Part shown: positions 6,235-13,518 of the stretch, in pieces
Layout: every line of letters begins with the position of its first letter
How positions within the stretch are numbered: the first letter of the stretch is position 1
Assembly: GCA_040235405.1 (NCBI GenBank)
Contig: JBECKT010000069.1
Location: forward strand, 1-15,115
Direction of reading: 5' to 3'
DNA length: 15,115 nt
Origin: PGZG01 sp040235405
Lineage (GTDB): Bacteria; Pseudomonadota; Gammaproteobacteria; Pseudomonadales; Alcanivoracaceae
Translations under genes and position numbers: made by a program
The notes under the pieces: generated by a model
What the model saw: only the letters and a program-made list of their open reading frames with translations
Databases searched by the model: none
Told to the model about the DNA's origin: nothing

Positions 6235-7074
6235 TCAACCCTCGGCCAGATCCTCCGGCAACCAGGCCGGGCCATAGGGCTCCTGCGGTAACTGAAAGCG
6301 CTCCGGGTAACCAATGCCAACCAGATACAGGCCGAACGGCGGCGCAGTCGGCGCGGCAACGCTGCGGTTGCGTGCCTCCAGCACGGTTTTGACCCATTCC
6401 GGCGGCTTCTTGCCGGTACCGACCGCCATCAGGGTGCCGGTAATATTGCGCACCATGTGCATCAGAAAGGCGTTCGCCTCAGCCTCCACCACAATCAGGT
6501 TGCCACGCTGGAATATCTCCAGCCGGTGCAGGGTTTTCAGCGGCGTTTTCGATTGGCAGTAAATGCCACGGAAAGAACTGAAGTCATGCTCGCCCAGCAG
6601 GTACCTCGCGCCCTCACGCATCAACGGCACATTCAGTGGCAGGAACTGCCAGCTGACCTGATCGGCCAGCAATGCCGGACGGATCGGATGGTTGTAGATC
6701 ACATAGCGATAGCGCCGTGAGAATGCCGAGAAACGGGCATGAAAATCATCCGCCACCGGCGCTGCCCAGCGAATGCTGATGTCCCTGGGCAGGTTGCTGT
6801 TACCACCGAACTGCCAGGCACGCATGCTGCGCTCGGCATCGCTGTCGAAATGAATGACCTGACCGCAGCCATGCACACCGGCGTCGGTGCGCCCTGCGCA
6901 GATCACCGTGACCGGGTGATCGGCAACCTTCGCCAGTGCTCGCTCGACTTCAAGCTGCACGGTCGGCACGCCTTCCTGCTGGGTCTGCCAGCCACGGTAG
7001 CGATTGCCGTTATATTCAATACCGAGTGCGATACGGGCCATGGACAATTCGAGCGCTGCGGATTCCGGGCGCAT
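6235..7074 (-). CDS. truA: tRNA pseudouridine(38-40) synthase TruA
   Basis: TruA converts uridines 38, 39 and 40 in the anticodon arm of tRNAs to pseudouridine. The 279-residue protein has RIALGIEYNGNRYRGWQ near the N-terminus, the catalytic motif GRTDAGVHG with the nucleophilic Asp at residue 64, FSAFSRRYRYVIYN, HDFSSFRG and the C-terminal NAFLMHMVRNITGTLMAVGTG. All are hallmarks of the family and nothing is missing. I keep the ATG at 7074 because AGGG lies about five bases upstream and the resulting N-terminal extension resembles that of E. coli TruA; an internal ATG at 7041 is possible. It lies downstream of fimV on the same strand, as in Pseudomonas, but a terminator-like hairpin separates them. 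In Pseudomonas truA is followed by trpF; here rsmE is encoded convergently instead. Confidence 0.96.
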   Translation of the reverse strand: MRPESAALELSMARIALGIEYNGNRYRGWQTQQEGVPTVQLEVERALAKVADHPVTVICAGRTDAGVHGCGQVIHFDSDAERSMRAWQFGGNSNLPRDISIRWAAPVADDFHARFSAFSRRYRYVIYNHPIRPALLADQVSWQFLPLNVPLMREGARYLLGEHDFSSFRGIYCQSKTPLKTLHRLEIFQRGNLIVVEAEANAFLMHMVRNITGTLMAVGTGKKPPEWVKTVLEARNRSVAAPTAPPFGLYLVGIGYPERFQLPQEPYGPAWLPEDLAEG

Positions 7075-7080
7075 TGTGCC

Positions 7081-7121
7081 CTAAAACGAACAGGGCGGCA
7101 CCGTTGCCGGGGCCGCCCTGT
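7081..7121 (-). terminator. Rho-independent terminator after fimV
   Basis: A 10-bp perfect stem (ACAGGGCGGC at 7090-7099 with GCCGCCCTGT at 7112-7121) encloses a 12-base loop. On the minus strand it is followed by TTCGTTTTAG. It starts 19 bases after the fimV stop. The T-run is short, so some read-through into truA is possible. The + strand side has no T-run. Confidence 0.65.
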
Positions 7122-7140
7122 GTCAGTATTGCAGCTGGAA

Positions 7141-9999
7141 TCAGCCGACTTGCGCGAGCAGCTGCTTGGCTTCCTGCTGCTGTTGCTGGTTACCTTCCGA
7201 CATCACTTCCTGAAGGATGTCACGGGCACCTTCGGAGTCGCCCATGTCGATATAGGCCTTGGCCAGATCAAGCTTGGTGGCGTTCTCGTCGGTGTCTCCG
7301 AGGAAGTCGAAGTCATCGTCATCACCAGTCAGCGCCTGCTCAAGCGCCGGCTCCACTGCCGGACGGGCCGAAGTGGCATCGTCATCCAGTGACAGCTCAT
7401 CAAGGTCAACCGCATCACGTTGAACGGTAGCAGAAGGCTCTACCGCCGGCATGCTGACCTGAGTCGGCTCTTCATCATCCAGTGACAGATCATCCAGTGA
7501 CAGATCAATTTCTTCAGAGGACGGCTTGACGGCAGTCTCCGAGAATTCGTCACTCATATCTTCGAGGCTGAGCTCACCGAAATCATTGTCGTCGCTCAGC
7601 TCGGCATTAACATCATCCAGATCAACCGCTGGGCGCGGCGCCGGCACCTCATTTTGATCCAGCGACAACGCTTCTTCGCCAGCATCAAGCTCAAGGGACA
7701 GCTCATCGGCGCTGTCATCACTCAGATCGAGCGACAAACCATCATCTTCTTCCAGACTCAGGGCATCGCCGTCATCGTCCCCCAGATCCAGACTCAGCCC
7801 TTCATCCTCGAGGGACAACTCTTCTTCCCCGCCCAGATCCAGGCTCAATTCATCGTCATCGGCGGCCAGCGCAGGAGGCGCGGCGGCGGTCTTGCTTTCG
7901 CCCATATCAAAGTCGAGCGAACCGAGCTCGTCGTCACCACCAAGATCCAGGTCCAGCTCATCATCTGCCGGCGCCGTGGCTTTCACCACAGGTGCATCAA
8001 AGTCGGAAGCCAGATCCATTTCCAGATCATCCAGACTCGGCTCGGACTCACTGGCGCCGCCCGGGAAACGGGCCCGCAAGGATGTGACAGCTGCAGCCAC
8101 CGAGGCGCCGGCGCCGGCAAATGCCGTAGCCTCACGCTCGAAACCATCACGGTCATGCGTTTCTGCCAGCACTTCCAGCAGCCGTACTTTCAAATCATCA
8201 CGTTGCGGCGCCTTGCGAATTTCATTGCGGAGGAAGGTCACTGCTTCTGCATGCCGTCCATAGGCCGTGTAGACATCCACTTCTTCAAGCGGATCCTGAG
8301 CCGGCTCTCCGGACGCCACTGTTGAATCGTCCGGACTTTCTTCGAAATCACTGTTGTCGACGAAGAAGTCATCCTCCGCCTCATCGTCCATCAGGGCGTT
8401 CTGCTGTTCCAGTGCTTCCTCATCGTGGCCGGCCTGCTGGCGATTACGCATCCAGACCATACCACCAATAACAGCCACCAACGCCAGCACCCCGGCGAGG
8501 ATCAGCATCAGGTTGTCCATGATGATGTCGACAATGCCCGGCTCCGCCGCCGGTGCAGGGGCCGGAGCAGGACGCACCGGAGCAGTCTTGATACCCGCGG
8601 ATTCCGCAGCAGCAGGATCAGCCGCCCCTGACTCCATCCCGGCAGCCTGTTCTCCAGCGACTCCGCTAGCTGCTTCCTGCGCAGCAGCAGCGTCTACGGC
8701 TTCGTCCGGAGACTGAGCGGCGGCCGGACCATCAGTTTCTGTGCCGGGTGTTTCTGTTGCCTGCGGCGCGACTGCCGTTTCAGTGACCGGCTCAATCACC
8801 ACCGGCTCACTCGGGGTAATGCCCTGAGCCTTCTGCAGCTCACGCAGTTGCTGCTGAAGCTGATTAATCTGGTCATTACGCAAATTGAGCAGCTGCTCGC
8901 TGGTAGTAACCTGCTCCTGCAAATCCTTCAGACGGCTCTGCAGATCATTGTTCTGGCGACTGAGCCGATCAACATTTTCATCGCGAATCGCCAACTCATT
9001 CTGCAACGCGGAAGCATCGGCACCGCCACTGCCGCCGGCACCACGGCCTGACCCTTCTCCGCTAACCGCATCCGGCGATACCAGTTTGACCTGCCCTTCA
9101 GTCACAGCGCCCGTGTCGGCGGTACGGCGACCGGTAGCGGTACCATCAAGCTGCGGACGGGTCGGAACGGCAATGCCACGGGCTTCAAGCTTTGCCCGCC
9201 ACTCACGATTCTGTTCGGCAACTTCAACCAGCGCATCACGGGTGCTGATCTGACGTACTTCCTGCTCCGACGGAATACGCAGCACGGTGCCTTCGCGCAC
9301 CAGGTTAACGTTACCGTCGATAAAGGCTTCCGGGTTCAGGGTCTGAATGGCAATCAGCATCTGCTGAACCGAGATGCTGTTGGCAGGACGATTGTTCAGG
9401 GCAATGCGCCACATGGTGTCTGCCGGCTGGACAACATAGTCCGGACCACGGGAGGCATCAAAATTCTGGCTCTGGCTTTGAGAAACAACACGCTGCTGGC
9501 TCTGGGCCGGCGCCTGTTCAGCTGGCGCTTGTACTGGCGTTGGTGTAGTGGAAGTGGACCGGGATGCAACCGGAGCAACCGCAGAAGGCTGCTCCGCTTG
9601 TGCCATGACCGGTGGATCAAGCAATACGGTGTACTCGCGAAGCAGGCGGCCGGTCGGCCACATGATCTCGACAATAAAATTAAGGAACGGCTCACGTACC
9701 GGCTGCGCAGAAGTAATCCGCAGGGTGCCGTTACCATCGGGACGCAGGTTAACCTCAAAGGTCAGCTCATTGAGGAAAAACACCCGCTCAACACCGGCGT
9801 TCTGAAAGTCACCTTCGGAACCGAGATTGGCAAGCACTTCTTCCGGAGTCAGGTCGCCCGCATCAAACAGCTCGACCTCCATCTCCAGAGGCTGATTGAG
9901 ATAGGAGTTCAGCGTGTAGTCCCCGACTCCCAGTGCCGCTGCGAGTCCGGGGGCCAGCATGGCCAGCGCCGCGAGTCCGATGCCAGTTTTTCGGAACAT
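7141..9999 (-). CDS. fimV: FimV-type peptidoglycan-binding inner-membrane protein
   Basis: FimV binds peptidoglycan and organises type IV pilus assembly, cAMP signalling and cell-pole identity in Pseudomonas-type bacteria. The 952 residues give a signal peptide (1-22, ALAMLAPGLAAALG) and the conserved N-terminal domain (23-131, ALGVGDYTLNSYLNQPLEME). A LysM domain follows at about 187-243 (YVVQPADTMWRIALNNRP; GTVLRIPSEQE), then a coiled coil at about 331-393, an Ala/Pro-rich linker at 396-487 and a single membrane helix at 495-516. The cytoplasmic part begins with a TPR-like block (572-626, VDVYTAYGRHAEAVTFLRNEI), continues with acidic repeats of the type LSLDD (656-880), and ends in the FimV C-terminal TPR motif (903-952, TKLDLAKAYIDMGDSEGARDIL). 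The start has AGGG eight bases upstream. It is preceded by the asd-usg genes, as in Pseudomonas. No other pilus genes are in the window. Confidence 0.95.
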   Translation of the reverse strand: MFRKTGIGLAALAMLAPGLAAALGVGDYTLNSYLNQPLEMEVELFDAGDLTPEEVLANLGSEGDFQNAGVERVFFLNELTFEVNLRPDGNGTLRITSAQPVREPFLNFIVEIMWPTGRLLREYTVLLDPPVMAQAEQPSAVAPVASRSTSTTPTPVQAPAEQAPAQSQQRVVSQSQSQNFDASRGPDYVVQPADTMWRIALNNRPANSISVQQMLIAIQTLNPEAFIDGNVNLVREGTVLRIPSEQEVRQISTRDALVEVAEQNREWRAKLEARGIAVPTRPQLDGTATGRRTADTGAVTEGQVKLVSPDAVSGEGSGRGAGGSGGADASALQNELAIRDENVDRLSRQNNDLQSRLKDLQEQVTTSEQLLNLRNDQINQLQQQLRELQKAQGITPSEPVVIEPVTETAVAPQATETPGTETDGPAAAQSPDEAVDAAAAQEAASGVAGEQAAGMESGAADPAAAESAGIKTAPVRPAPAPAPAAEPGIVDIIMDNLMLILAGVLALVAVIGGMVWMRNRQQAGHDEEALEQQNALMDDEAEDDFFVDNSDFEESPDDSTVASGEPAQDPLEEVDVYTAYGRHAEAVTFLRNEIRKAPQRDDLKVRLLEVLAETHDRDGFEREATAFAGAGASVAAAVTSLRARFPGGASESEPSLDDLEMDLASDFDAPVVKATAPADDELDLDLGGDDELGSLDFDMGESKTAAAPPALAADDDELSLDLGGEEELSLEDEGLSLDLGDDDGDALSLEEDDGLSLDLSDDSADELSLELDAGEEALSLDQNEVPAPRPAVDLDDVNAELSDDNDFGELSLEDMSDEFSETAVKPSSEEIDLSLDDLSLDDEEPTQVSMPAVEPSATVQRDAVDLDELSLDDDATSARPAVEPALEQALTGDDDDFDFLGDTDENATKLDLAKAYIDMGDSEGARDILQEVMSEGNQQQQQEAKQLLAQVG
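7360..8034 (-). repeat. Acidic degenerate repeats inside fimV
   Basis: This stretch encodes about 225 residues (656-880) of degenerate repeats around the core [D/E]-x-L-S-L-[D/E]-[D/L]. More than ten LSLD/LSLE cores can be counted. The region is strongly acidic and probably unstructured. Such cytoplasmic acidic regions are usual in FimV and vary in length between strains. Confidence 0.8.
7474..7503 (-). repeat. 15-bp perfect tandem repeat in fimV
   Basis: ATCATCCAGTGACAG occurs twice in a row (7474-7488 and 7489-7503, + strand reading) and encodes LSLDD twice, residues 833-842. A 14-base near-copy at 7382-7395 encodes a further LSLDD. Identity at DNA level points to recent slippage or duplication. 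Confidence 0.85.
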
Positions 10000-10024
10000 G
10001 GTTACGCCCTTTATTTATTATCGA

Positions 10025-10051
10025 CCCCCACCCCGGCCCATTGGGCTCCCC
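10025..10051 (-). promoter_or_regulatory. Four G-runs in the fimV leader (possible G-quadruplex)
   Basis: On the minus strand four runs of 4, 3, 4 and 5 G are separated by loops of 8, 2 and 1 bases. They lie 25 bases upstream of the fimV start. The first loop is slightly longer than the classical limit. Folding is not shown; this is a sequence pattern only. Confidence 0.35.
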
Positions 10052-10126
10052 GGCGGGTCTGTCTTCGGTTGCCTGTTAACCTTGCGCTGCCTCGCAGGTC
10101 CGATTCTGTCCGGGTTTTACCAGCAA

Positions 10127-10155
10127 AACCTAGAAACTGCGTCACATAATGTCAG
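10127..10155 (-). promoter_or_regulatory. Candidate sigma-70 promoter for fimV
   Basis: In the 166-bp gap before fimV the minus strand has CTGACA (10155-10150), a 17-base spacer, then TAGGTT (10132-10127). The -35 matches five of six consensus bases and the -10 only three. It would give a leader of about 120 bases containing the G-rich run. The gap has no clear terminator after the upstream gene, so read-through is equally possible. Confidence 0.25.
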
Positions 10156-10165
10156 TAAGTATCCA

Positions 10166-11179
10166 TTACAGATAGTCTTTTATCAACAATTCGACAATTT
10201 GTACACCTTTCAGGGCTGCCCCGTAACGGACGTTGTCGGCACTGACCCAGAGACCAAGACCCATACCGTCGTCACTACCCGCCAACTCATGGATACGCAG
10301 ATTATCTGAGTCCAGATCCGCCGACAGTGGCTGCCCGCGCTGCATTTCGTCCAGATCGGCGATACCCAGCCCCGCCCCGGCAAACCGGGCCAGCGCCTGA
10401 TCAACGCCAACCGGGCTGTCACCAAACCAGCTGAACGCCACACTCTGGCCAAAGAAAACAGGCACCCGGGCAGCCTGACACTGAATCCGCCCTGCCAGCA
10501 CCGGGAACAAGCGCTGCAGCGCCAGGCGAGCACTTTGCGCTGGCGCCAGCGTGCCGCTGCCACAGGCCTTTACCCCGGCGGTCAGGCTGGCAAAGGCACT
10601 CTGCGCCGGGAAGATCTCTGCTTCCGGGTCCTGACTGTTGAGCAGCCGGGCGGTTTGCCGGGCCAGCTCTTCCACTCCGTGACGACCGGCGGCGGACGCC
10701 GGCAACATGGCGGTCAGGCTGATCCGCTCCGGGGTCTGATCCTCCAGCAGGCAGGCCAGTAACGGCGCCACCTGGGCGGCGATGCCGGCAGGCACGGCAA
10801 CCAGATTGCGCTCGCGAACGTCGTCCAGCGCCGCCTCGTTGATACCCGGCAGCACCACCGGCACCTGCGGATCCGCCAGCCAGATACCGGACAGGTCCAC
10901 CACCACACAGCCGTGCTCAGCCGCCCGCGGCGAATACCGGGCACTGACCGCAGGCGGCACGGCAAACAGAGCCACATCAACACCGGCAAAATCAAACCGC
11001 TCGATATTGGCCACCTTGAGATAACCGCCCTTGTACTCGATCCGCCGCCCGGCGGTGGCATCCGATGCCACCAGCTGCAAGGTGCCAATCGGCAACTCAC
11101 GCTCATTCAGCAAATCCAGTACCGCTTCACCCACCAGACCGGTAGCGCCAACCACAGCGACAGAAAAGGAACGACTCAT
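10166..11179 (-). CDS. usg: Asd paralogue lacking the active-site Cys (Usg-1 type)
   Basis: A 337-residue member of the aspartate-semialdehyde dehydrogenase family. The N-terminal nucleotide-binding motif is present (VAVVGATGLVGEAVLDLL, residues 7-24), as is VVVDLSGIW. Where true Asd has a catalytic Cys (NCT), this protein has VPAGIAAQVAPLLACLL (129-145), so it cannot do the same thioester chemistry. Pseudomonas and E. coli carry similar proteins, called Usg or 'Asd homologue', of unknown role. The ATG at 11179 overlaps the asd stop as TAATG, which suggests translational coupling; an extension to 11233 would run inside asd and is rejected. The tight coupling suggests a role with Asd, for example as a partner subunit or regulator, but that is inference. 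The protein is full length with no frameshift. Confidence 0.85.
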   Translation of the reverse strand: MSRSFSVAVVGATGLVGEAVLDLLNERELPIGTLQLVASDATAGRRIEYKGGYLKVANIERFDFAGVDVALFAVPPAVSARYSPRAAEHGCVVVDLSGIWLADPQVPVVLPGINEAALDDVRERNLVAVPAGIAAQVAPLLACLLEDQTPERISLTAMLPASAAGRHGVEELARQTARLLNSQDPEAEIFPAQSAFASLTAGVKACGSGTLAPAQSARLALQRLFPVLAGRIQCQAARVPVFFGQSVAFSWFGDSPVGVDQALARFAGAGLGIADLDEMQRGQPLSADLDSDNLRIHELAGSDDGMGLGLWVSADNVRYGAALKGVQIVELLIKDYL

Positions 11180-12291
11180 TATTGCTCCAGCAGAATGCGC
11201 AGCATGCGCTTCAGCGGTTCGGCGGCGCCCCACAGCAACTGATCGCCCACGGTAAAGGCGTTCAGATACTGGGAACCCATATTCATCTTGCGCAGCCGGC
11301 CGACCGGTACGGTCAGAGTGCCGGTTACCGCGGTCGGGGTCAGATCGCGCAGGGAATCCTCGCGAGTATTGGGCACCACCTTAACCCAGTCATTGGCGCT
11401 GGCAATGATGTCATTAATCTCGTCCATCGGCACATCACGGGTCAACTTGATGGTCAGCGCCTGACTGTGGCAGCGCATCGAACCGATACGCACGCAGGTA
11501 CCATCAAGCGGAATCGGGTTGACACTGCGACCGAGAATCTTGTTGGTCTCGGCCTGACCTTTCCATTCTTCCTTGCTCTGACCGTTATCCAGCTGCTTGT
11601 CGATATACGGCAACAGCGAACCGGCCAAGGCATGACCGAAGTTGGCCCTGGGCAAATCTTCGCTGCGCATGGTCGCCGCAACCTGACGATCAATTTCCAG
11701 AATCGCGCTGGCCGGGTCGCTCAGCTGCGCGGCTACATCAGCATAGACCTTGCCCATCTGGGCAATCAGTTCGCGCATATTCTGAGCGCCGGCACCAGAG
11801 GCCGCCTGATAGGTCATCGACGTGGCCCACTCCACCAGGCCGGCATTGAACAGGCCGCCCAGCGACATCAGCATCAGGCTGACAGTGCAGTTGCCGCCAA
11901 TAAAATCTCTTTTGCCCGCCCTCAGCGCCTCATCAATAACGCGCCGGTTAACCGGGTCAAGAATCAGCACCGCATCATCCTTCATGCGCAACGCCGAAGC
12001 CGCATCAATCCAGTATCCCTGCCAACCTGCCGCACGCAGTTTCGGATAGACATCATTGGTGTAATCACCACCCTGACAGGTAACGATCACGTCCAGCTTT
12101 TTCAGCTCGTCGATACTGTTCGCATCTTTCAGTGACGGCACGTCACGGCCGATATCCGGACCGGCCTGACCGATCTGCGAAGTGGTGAAAAACACCGGCT
12201 CGATATCGCGAAAATCGTTGTCTTCCAGCATCCGGCCCATCAGCACGGAACCGACCATGCCACGCCAGCCTACAAATCCTGCGGTTTTCAT
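11179..12291 (-). CDS. asd: Aspartate-semialdehyde dehydrogenase
   Basis: Asd reduces aspartyl-4-phosphate with NADPH to aspartate-semialdehyde, the branch compound for lysine, diaminopimelate, threonine and methionine. The 370 residues match the Gram-negative type throughout: GFVGWRGMVGSVLM (5-18), TCQGGDYT (71-78), WIDAASALRM (94-103), the catalytic Cys in GGNCTVSLM (C135), YQAASGAGAQNMREL (161-175) and RCHSQALT with the active-site His at 275. The start at 12291 is chosen over the ATG two codons upstream because GGAG lies seven bases before it but only one base before the other. It follows leuB with a REP-like element in the gap and overlaps the Usg gene by one base. This is a complete, apparently active enzyme. 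Confidence 0.97.
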   Translation of the reverse strand: MKTAGFVGWRGMVGSVLMGRMLEDNDFRDIEPVFFTTSQIGQAGPDIGRDVPSLKDANSIDELKKLDVIVTCQGGDYTNDVYPKLRAAGWQGYWIDAASALRMKDDAVLILDPVNRRVIDEALRAGKRDFIGGNCTVSLMLMSLGGLFNAGLVEWATSMTYQAASGAGAQNMRELIAQMGKVYADVAAQLSDPASAILEIDRQVAATMRSEDLPRANFGHALAGSLLPYIDKQLDNGQSKEEWKGQAETNKILGRSVNPIPLDGTCVRIGSMRCHSQALTIKLTRDVPMDEINDIIASANDWVKVVPNTREDSLRDLTPTAVTGTLTVPVGRLRKMNMGSQYLNAFTVGDQLLWGAAEPLKRMLRILLEQ

Positions 12292-12298
12292 ATTCATT

Positions 12299-12302
12299 CT
12301 CC
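12299..12302 (-). promoter_or_regulatory. Shine-Dalgarno site deciding the asd start
   Basis: GGAG on the minus strand ends seven bases before the ATG at 12291. The alternative ATG at 12297 would leave only one base of spacing, so the shorter 370-residue protein is preferred. Confidence 0.6.
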
Positions 12303-12309
12303 GTTTCCG

Positions 12310-12360
12310 GTAGGAGCGGCCGATCGGCCGCGATCATCGCCGTCGCTCGACGGCTCCTAC
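12310..12360. repeat. 51-bp REP-like element between leuB and asd
   Basis: The layout is GTAGGA, a perfect 16-bp palindrome GCGGCCGATCGGCCGC (12316-12331), GATCATC, an imperfect 16-bp palindrome GCCGTCGCTCGACGGC (12339-12354), then TCCTAC. The ends form an inverted repeat. It matches the copy at 13465-13515 at 49 of 51 positions and in the same orientation. The leading GTAG and two adjoining palindromes are features of REP elements linked to RAYT transposases. It fills the gap between the leuB stop and the asd ribosome site. Confidence 0.85.
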
Positions 12361-12368
12361 ATGGTGGA

Positions 12369-13442
12369 TCAGCTCAATGCGGCAACGACTGCATCGCCCA
12401 TTTCTGCGGTGCCGACCTTGCGGCAACCCTCAGTCCAGATATCCGCGGTGCGCAGACCGCTTTCCAGTACCTGCTCCACTGCTTTCTCAATCGCATCAGC
12501 GACATCGGCGCGCTCCAGGCTGTAACGCAGCAGCATCGACAGCGACAGAATCGTCGCCAGCGGATTGGCAATGCCCTGCCCGGCAATATCCGGCGCCGAA
12601 CCGTGGCACGGCTCATACAGACCCTTGCGATTCTCATCCAGCGACGCCGATGGCAGCATGCCGATGGAACCGGTCAACATCGCCGCTTCATCAGACAGAA
12701 TGTCGCCAAACAGGTTGCCGGTGACGATCACATCAAACTGCTTCGGCGCCCGCACCAGCTGCATGGCGGCATTGTCGACATACATGTGCGACAGTTGCAC
12801 TTCCGGGTACTCGGCCGCCATGCTGGTGATCACTTCTTTCCACAGCTCGGTCACTTCCAGCACATTGGCCTTGTCCACCGACAGCAACTTCTTGCCACGC
12901 ACCATGGCCAGCTCGAACGCAACCCGACCGATGCGGCGAATTTCGCTTTCGCTGTAAACATCGGTATTGAAACCTACGCGCTCGCCATTCTCCACGCGAA
13001 TGCCGCGCGGCTGACCGAAATAAATCCCGCCGGTCAGTTCACGAACAATCAGGATATCCAGACCGCTGACAATTTCCGGCTTCAGACTGGACGCACTGGC
13101 CAGTTGTGGAAACAGGATCGCCGGACGCAAGTTTGCAAACAGGCCCAGCGACGAGCGCAGGCGCAGCAGACCACGCTCCGGCCGCTTGTCGCGCTCGATG
13201 CTGTCCCACTTCGGCCCGCCAATGGAGCCAAACAGAATGGCATCCGCAGCCCGGGCTTTTTCCAGCGACACCTCCGGCAGCGGATCGCCATGGACGTCGT
13301 AGGCAGAACCGCCCACCAGCGCTTCATCCGTGCTGATATCGAGGCTGAATTTCTCCTTGACCACGCCGAGAACCTTGACCGCCTCAGCGACAATTTCCGG
13401 ACCGATTCCATCACCGGACATAACCAGAATCTGTTTCGTCAT
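12369..13442 (-). CDS. leuB: 3-isopropylmalate dehydrogenase
   Basis: LeuB oxidatively decarboxylates 3-isopropylmalate to 2-oxoisocaproate with NAD, the third step of leucine synthesis. The 357 residues show LVMSGDGIGPEIV (6-18), the substrate arginines in LRLRSSLGLFANLRP (R96, R106) and RELTGG (R134), Tyr141, Lys191 in SVDKANVL, and the metal-binding Asp223, Asp247 and Asp251 in YVDNAAM and NLFGDILSDEAAM. These correspond one to one with the known active-site set of the family. The start at 13442 is preferred because GAGAG lies seven bases upstream; an ATG at 13463 would add seven residues right beside a repeat and has no ribosome site. It lies in the leuCD-leuB-asd operon, with REP-like elements in both junctions. 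Confidence 0.97.
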   Translation of the reverse strand: MTKQILVMSGDGIGPEIVAEAVKVLGVVKEKFSLDISTDEALVGGSAYDVHGDPLPEVSLEKARAADAILFGSIGGPKWDSIERDKRPERGLLRLRSSLGLFANLRPAILFPQLASASSLKPEIVSGLDILIVRELTGGIYFGQPRGIRVENGERVGFNTDVYSESEIRRIGRVAFELAMVRGKKLLSVDKANVLEVTELWKEVITSMAAEYPEVQLSHMYVDNAAMQLVRAPKQFDVIVTGNLFGDILSDEAAMLTGSIGMLPSASLDENRKGLYEPCHGSAPDIAGQGIANPLATILSLSMLLRYSLERADVADAIEKAVEQVLESGLRTADIWTEGCRKVGTAEMGDAVVAALS

Positions 13443-13464
13443 CACATCACTCTCTGCATACACT

Positions 13465-13515
13465 GTAGGAGCGGCCGATCGGCCGCGATCATCGCCGTCG
13501 ATCGACGGCCCCTAC
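13465..13515. repeat. 51-bp REP-like element between leuD and leuB
   Basis: GTAGGA, then the perfect 16-bp palindrome GCGGCCGATCGGCCGC (13471-13486), GATCATC, a second perfect 16-bp palindrome GCCGTCGATCGACGGC (13494-13509), and CCCTAC. It ends three bases from the leuD stop codon. It is 49/51 identical to the copy after leuB. A polycistronic leader RNA here could fold into two adjacent strong hairpins. Confidence 0.87.
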
Positions 13516-13518
13516 GGG

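Noticed and set aside
12310..13515. CRISPR-like repeat array
   Set aside because: There are just two copies more than 1 kb apart with a full gene between them, no spacers of even length and no cas genes; the structure is palindromic REP type.
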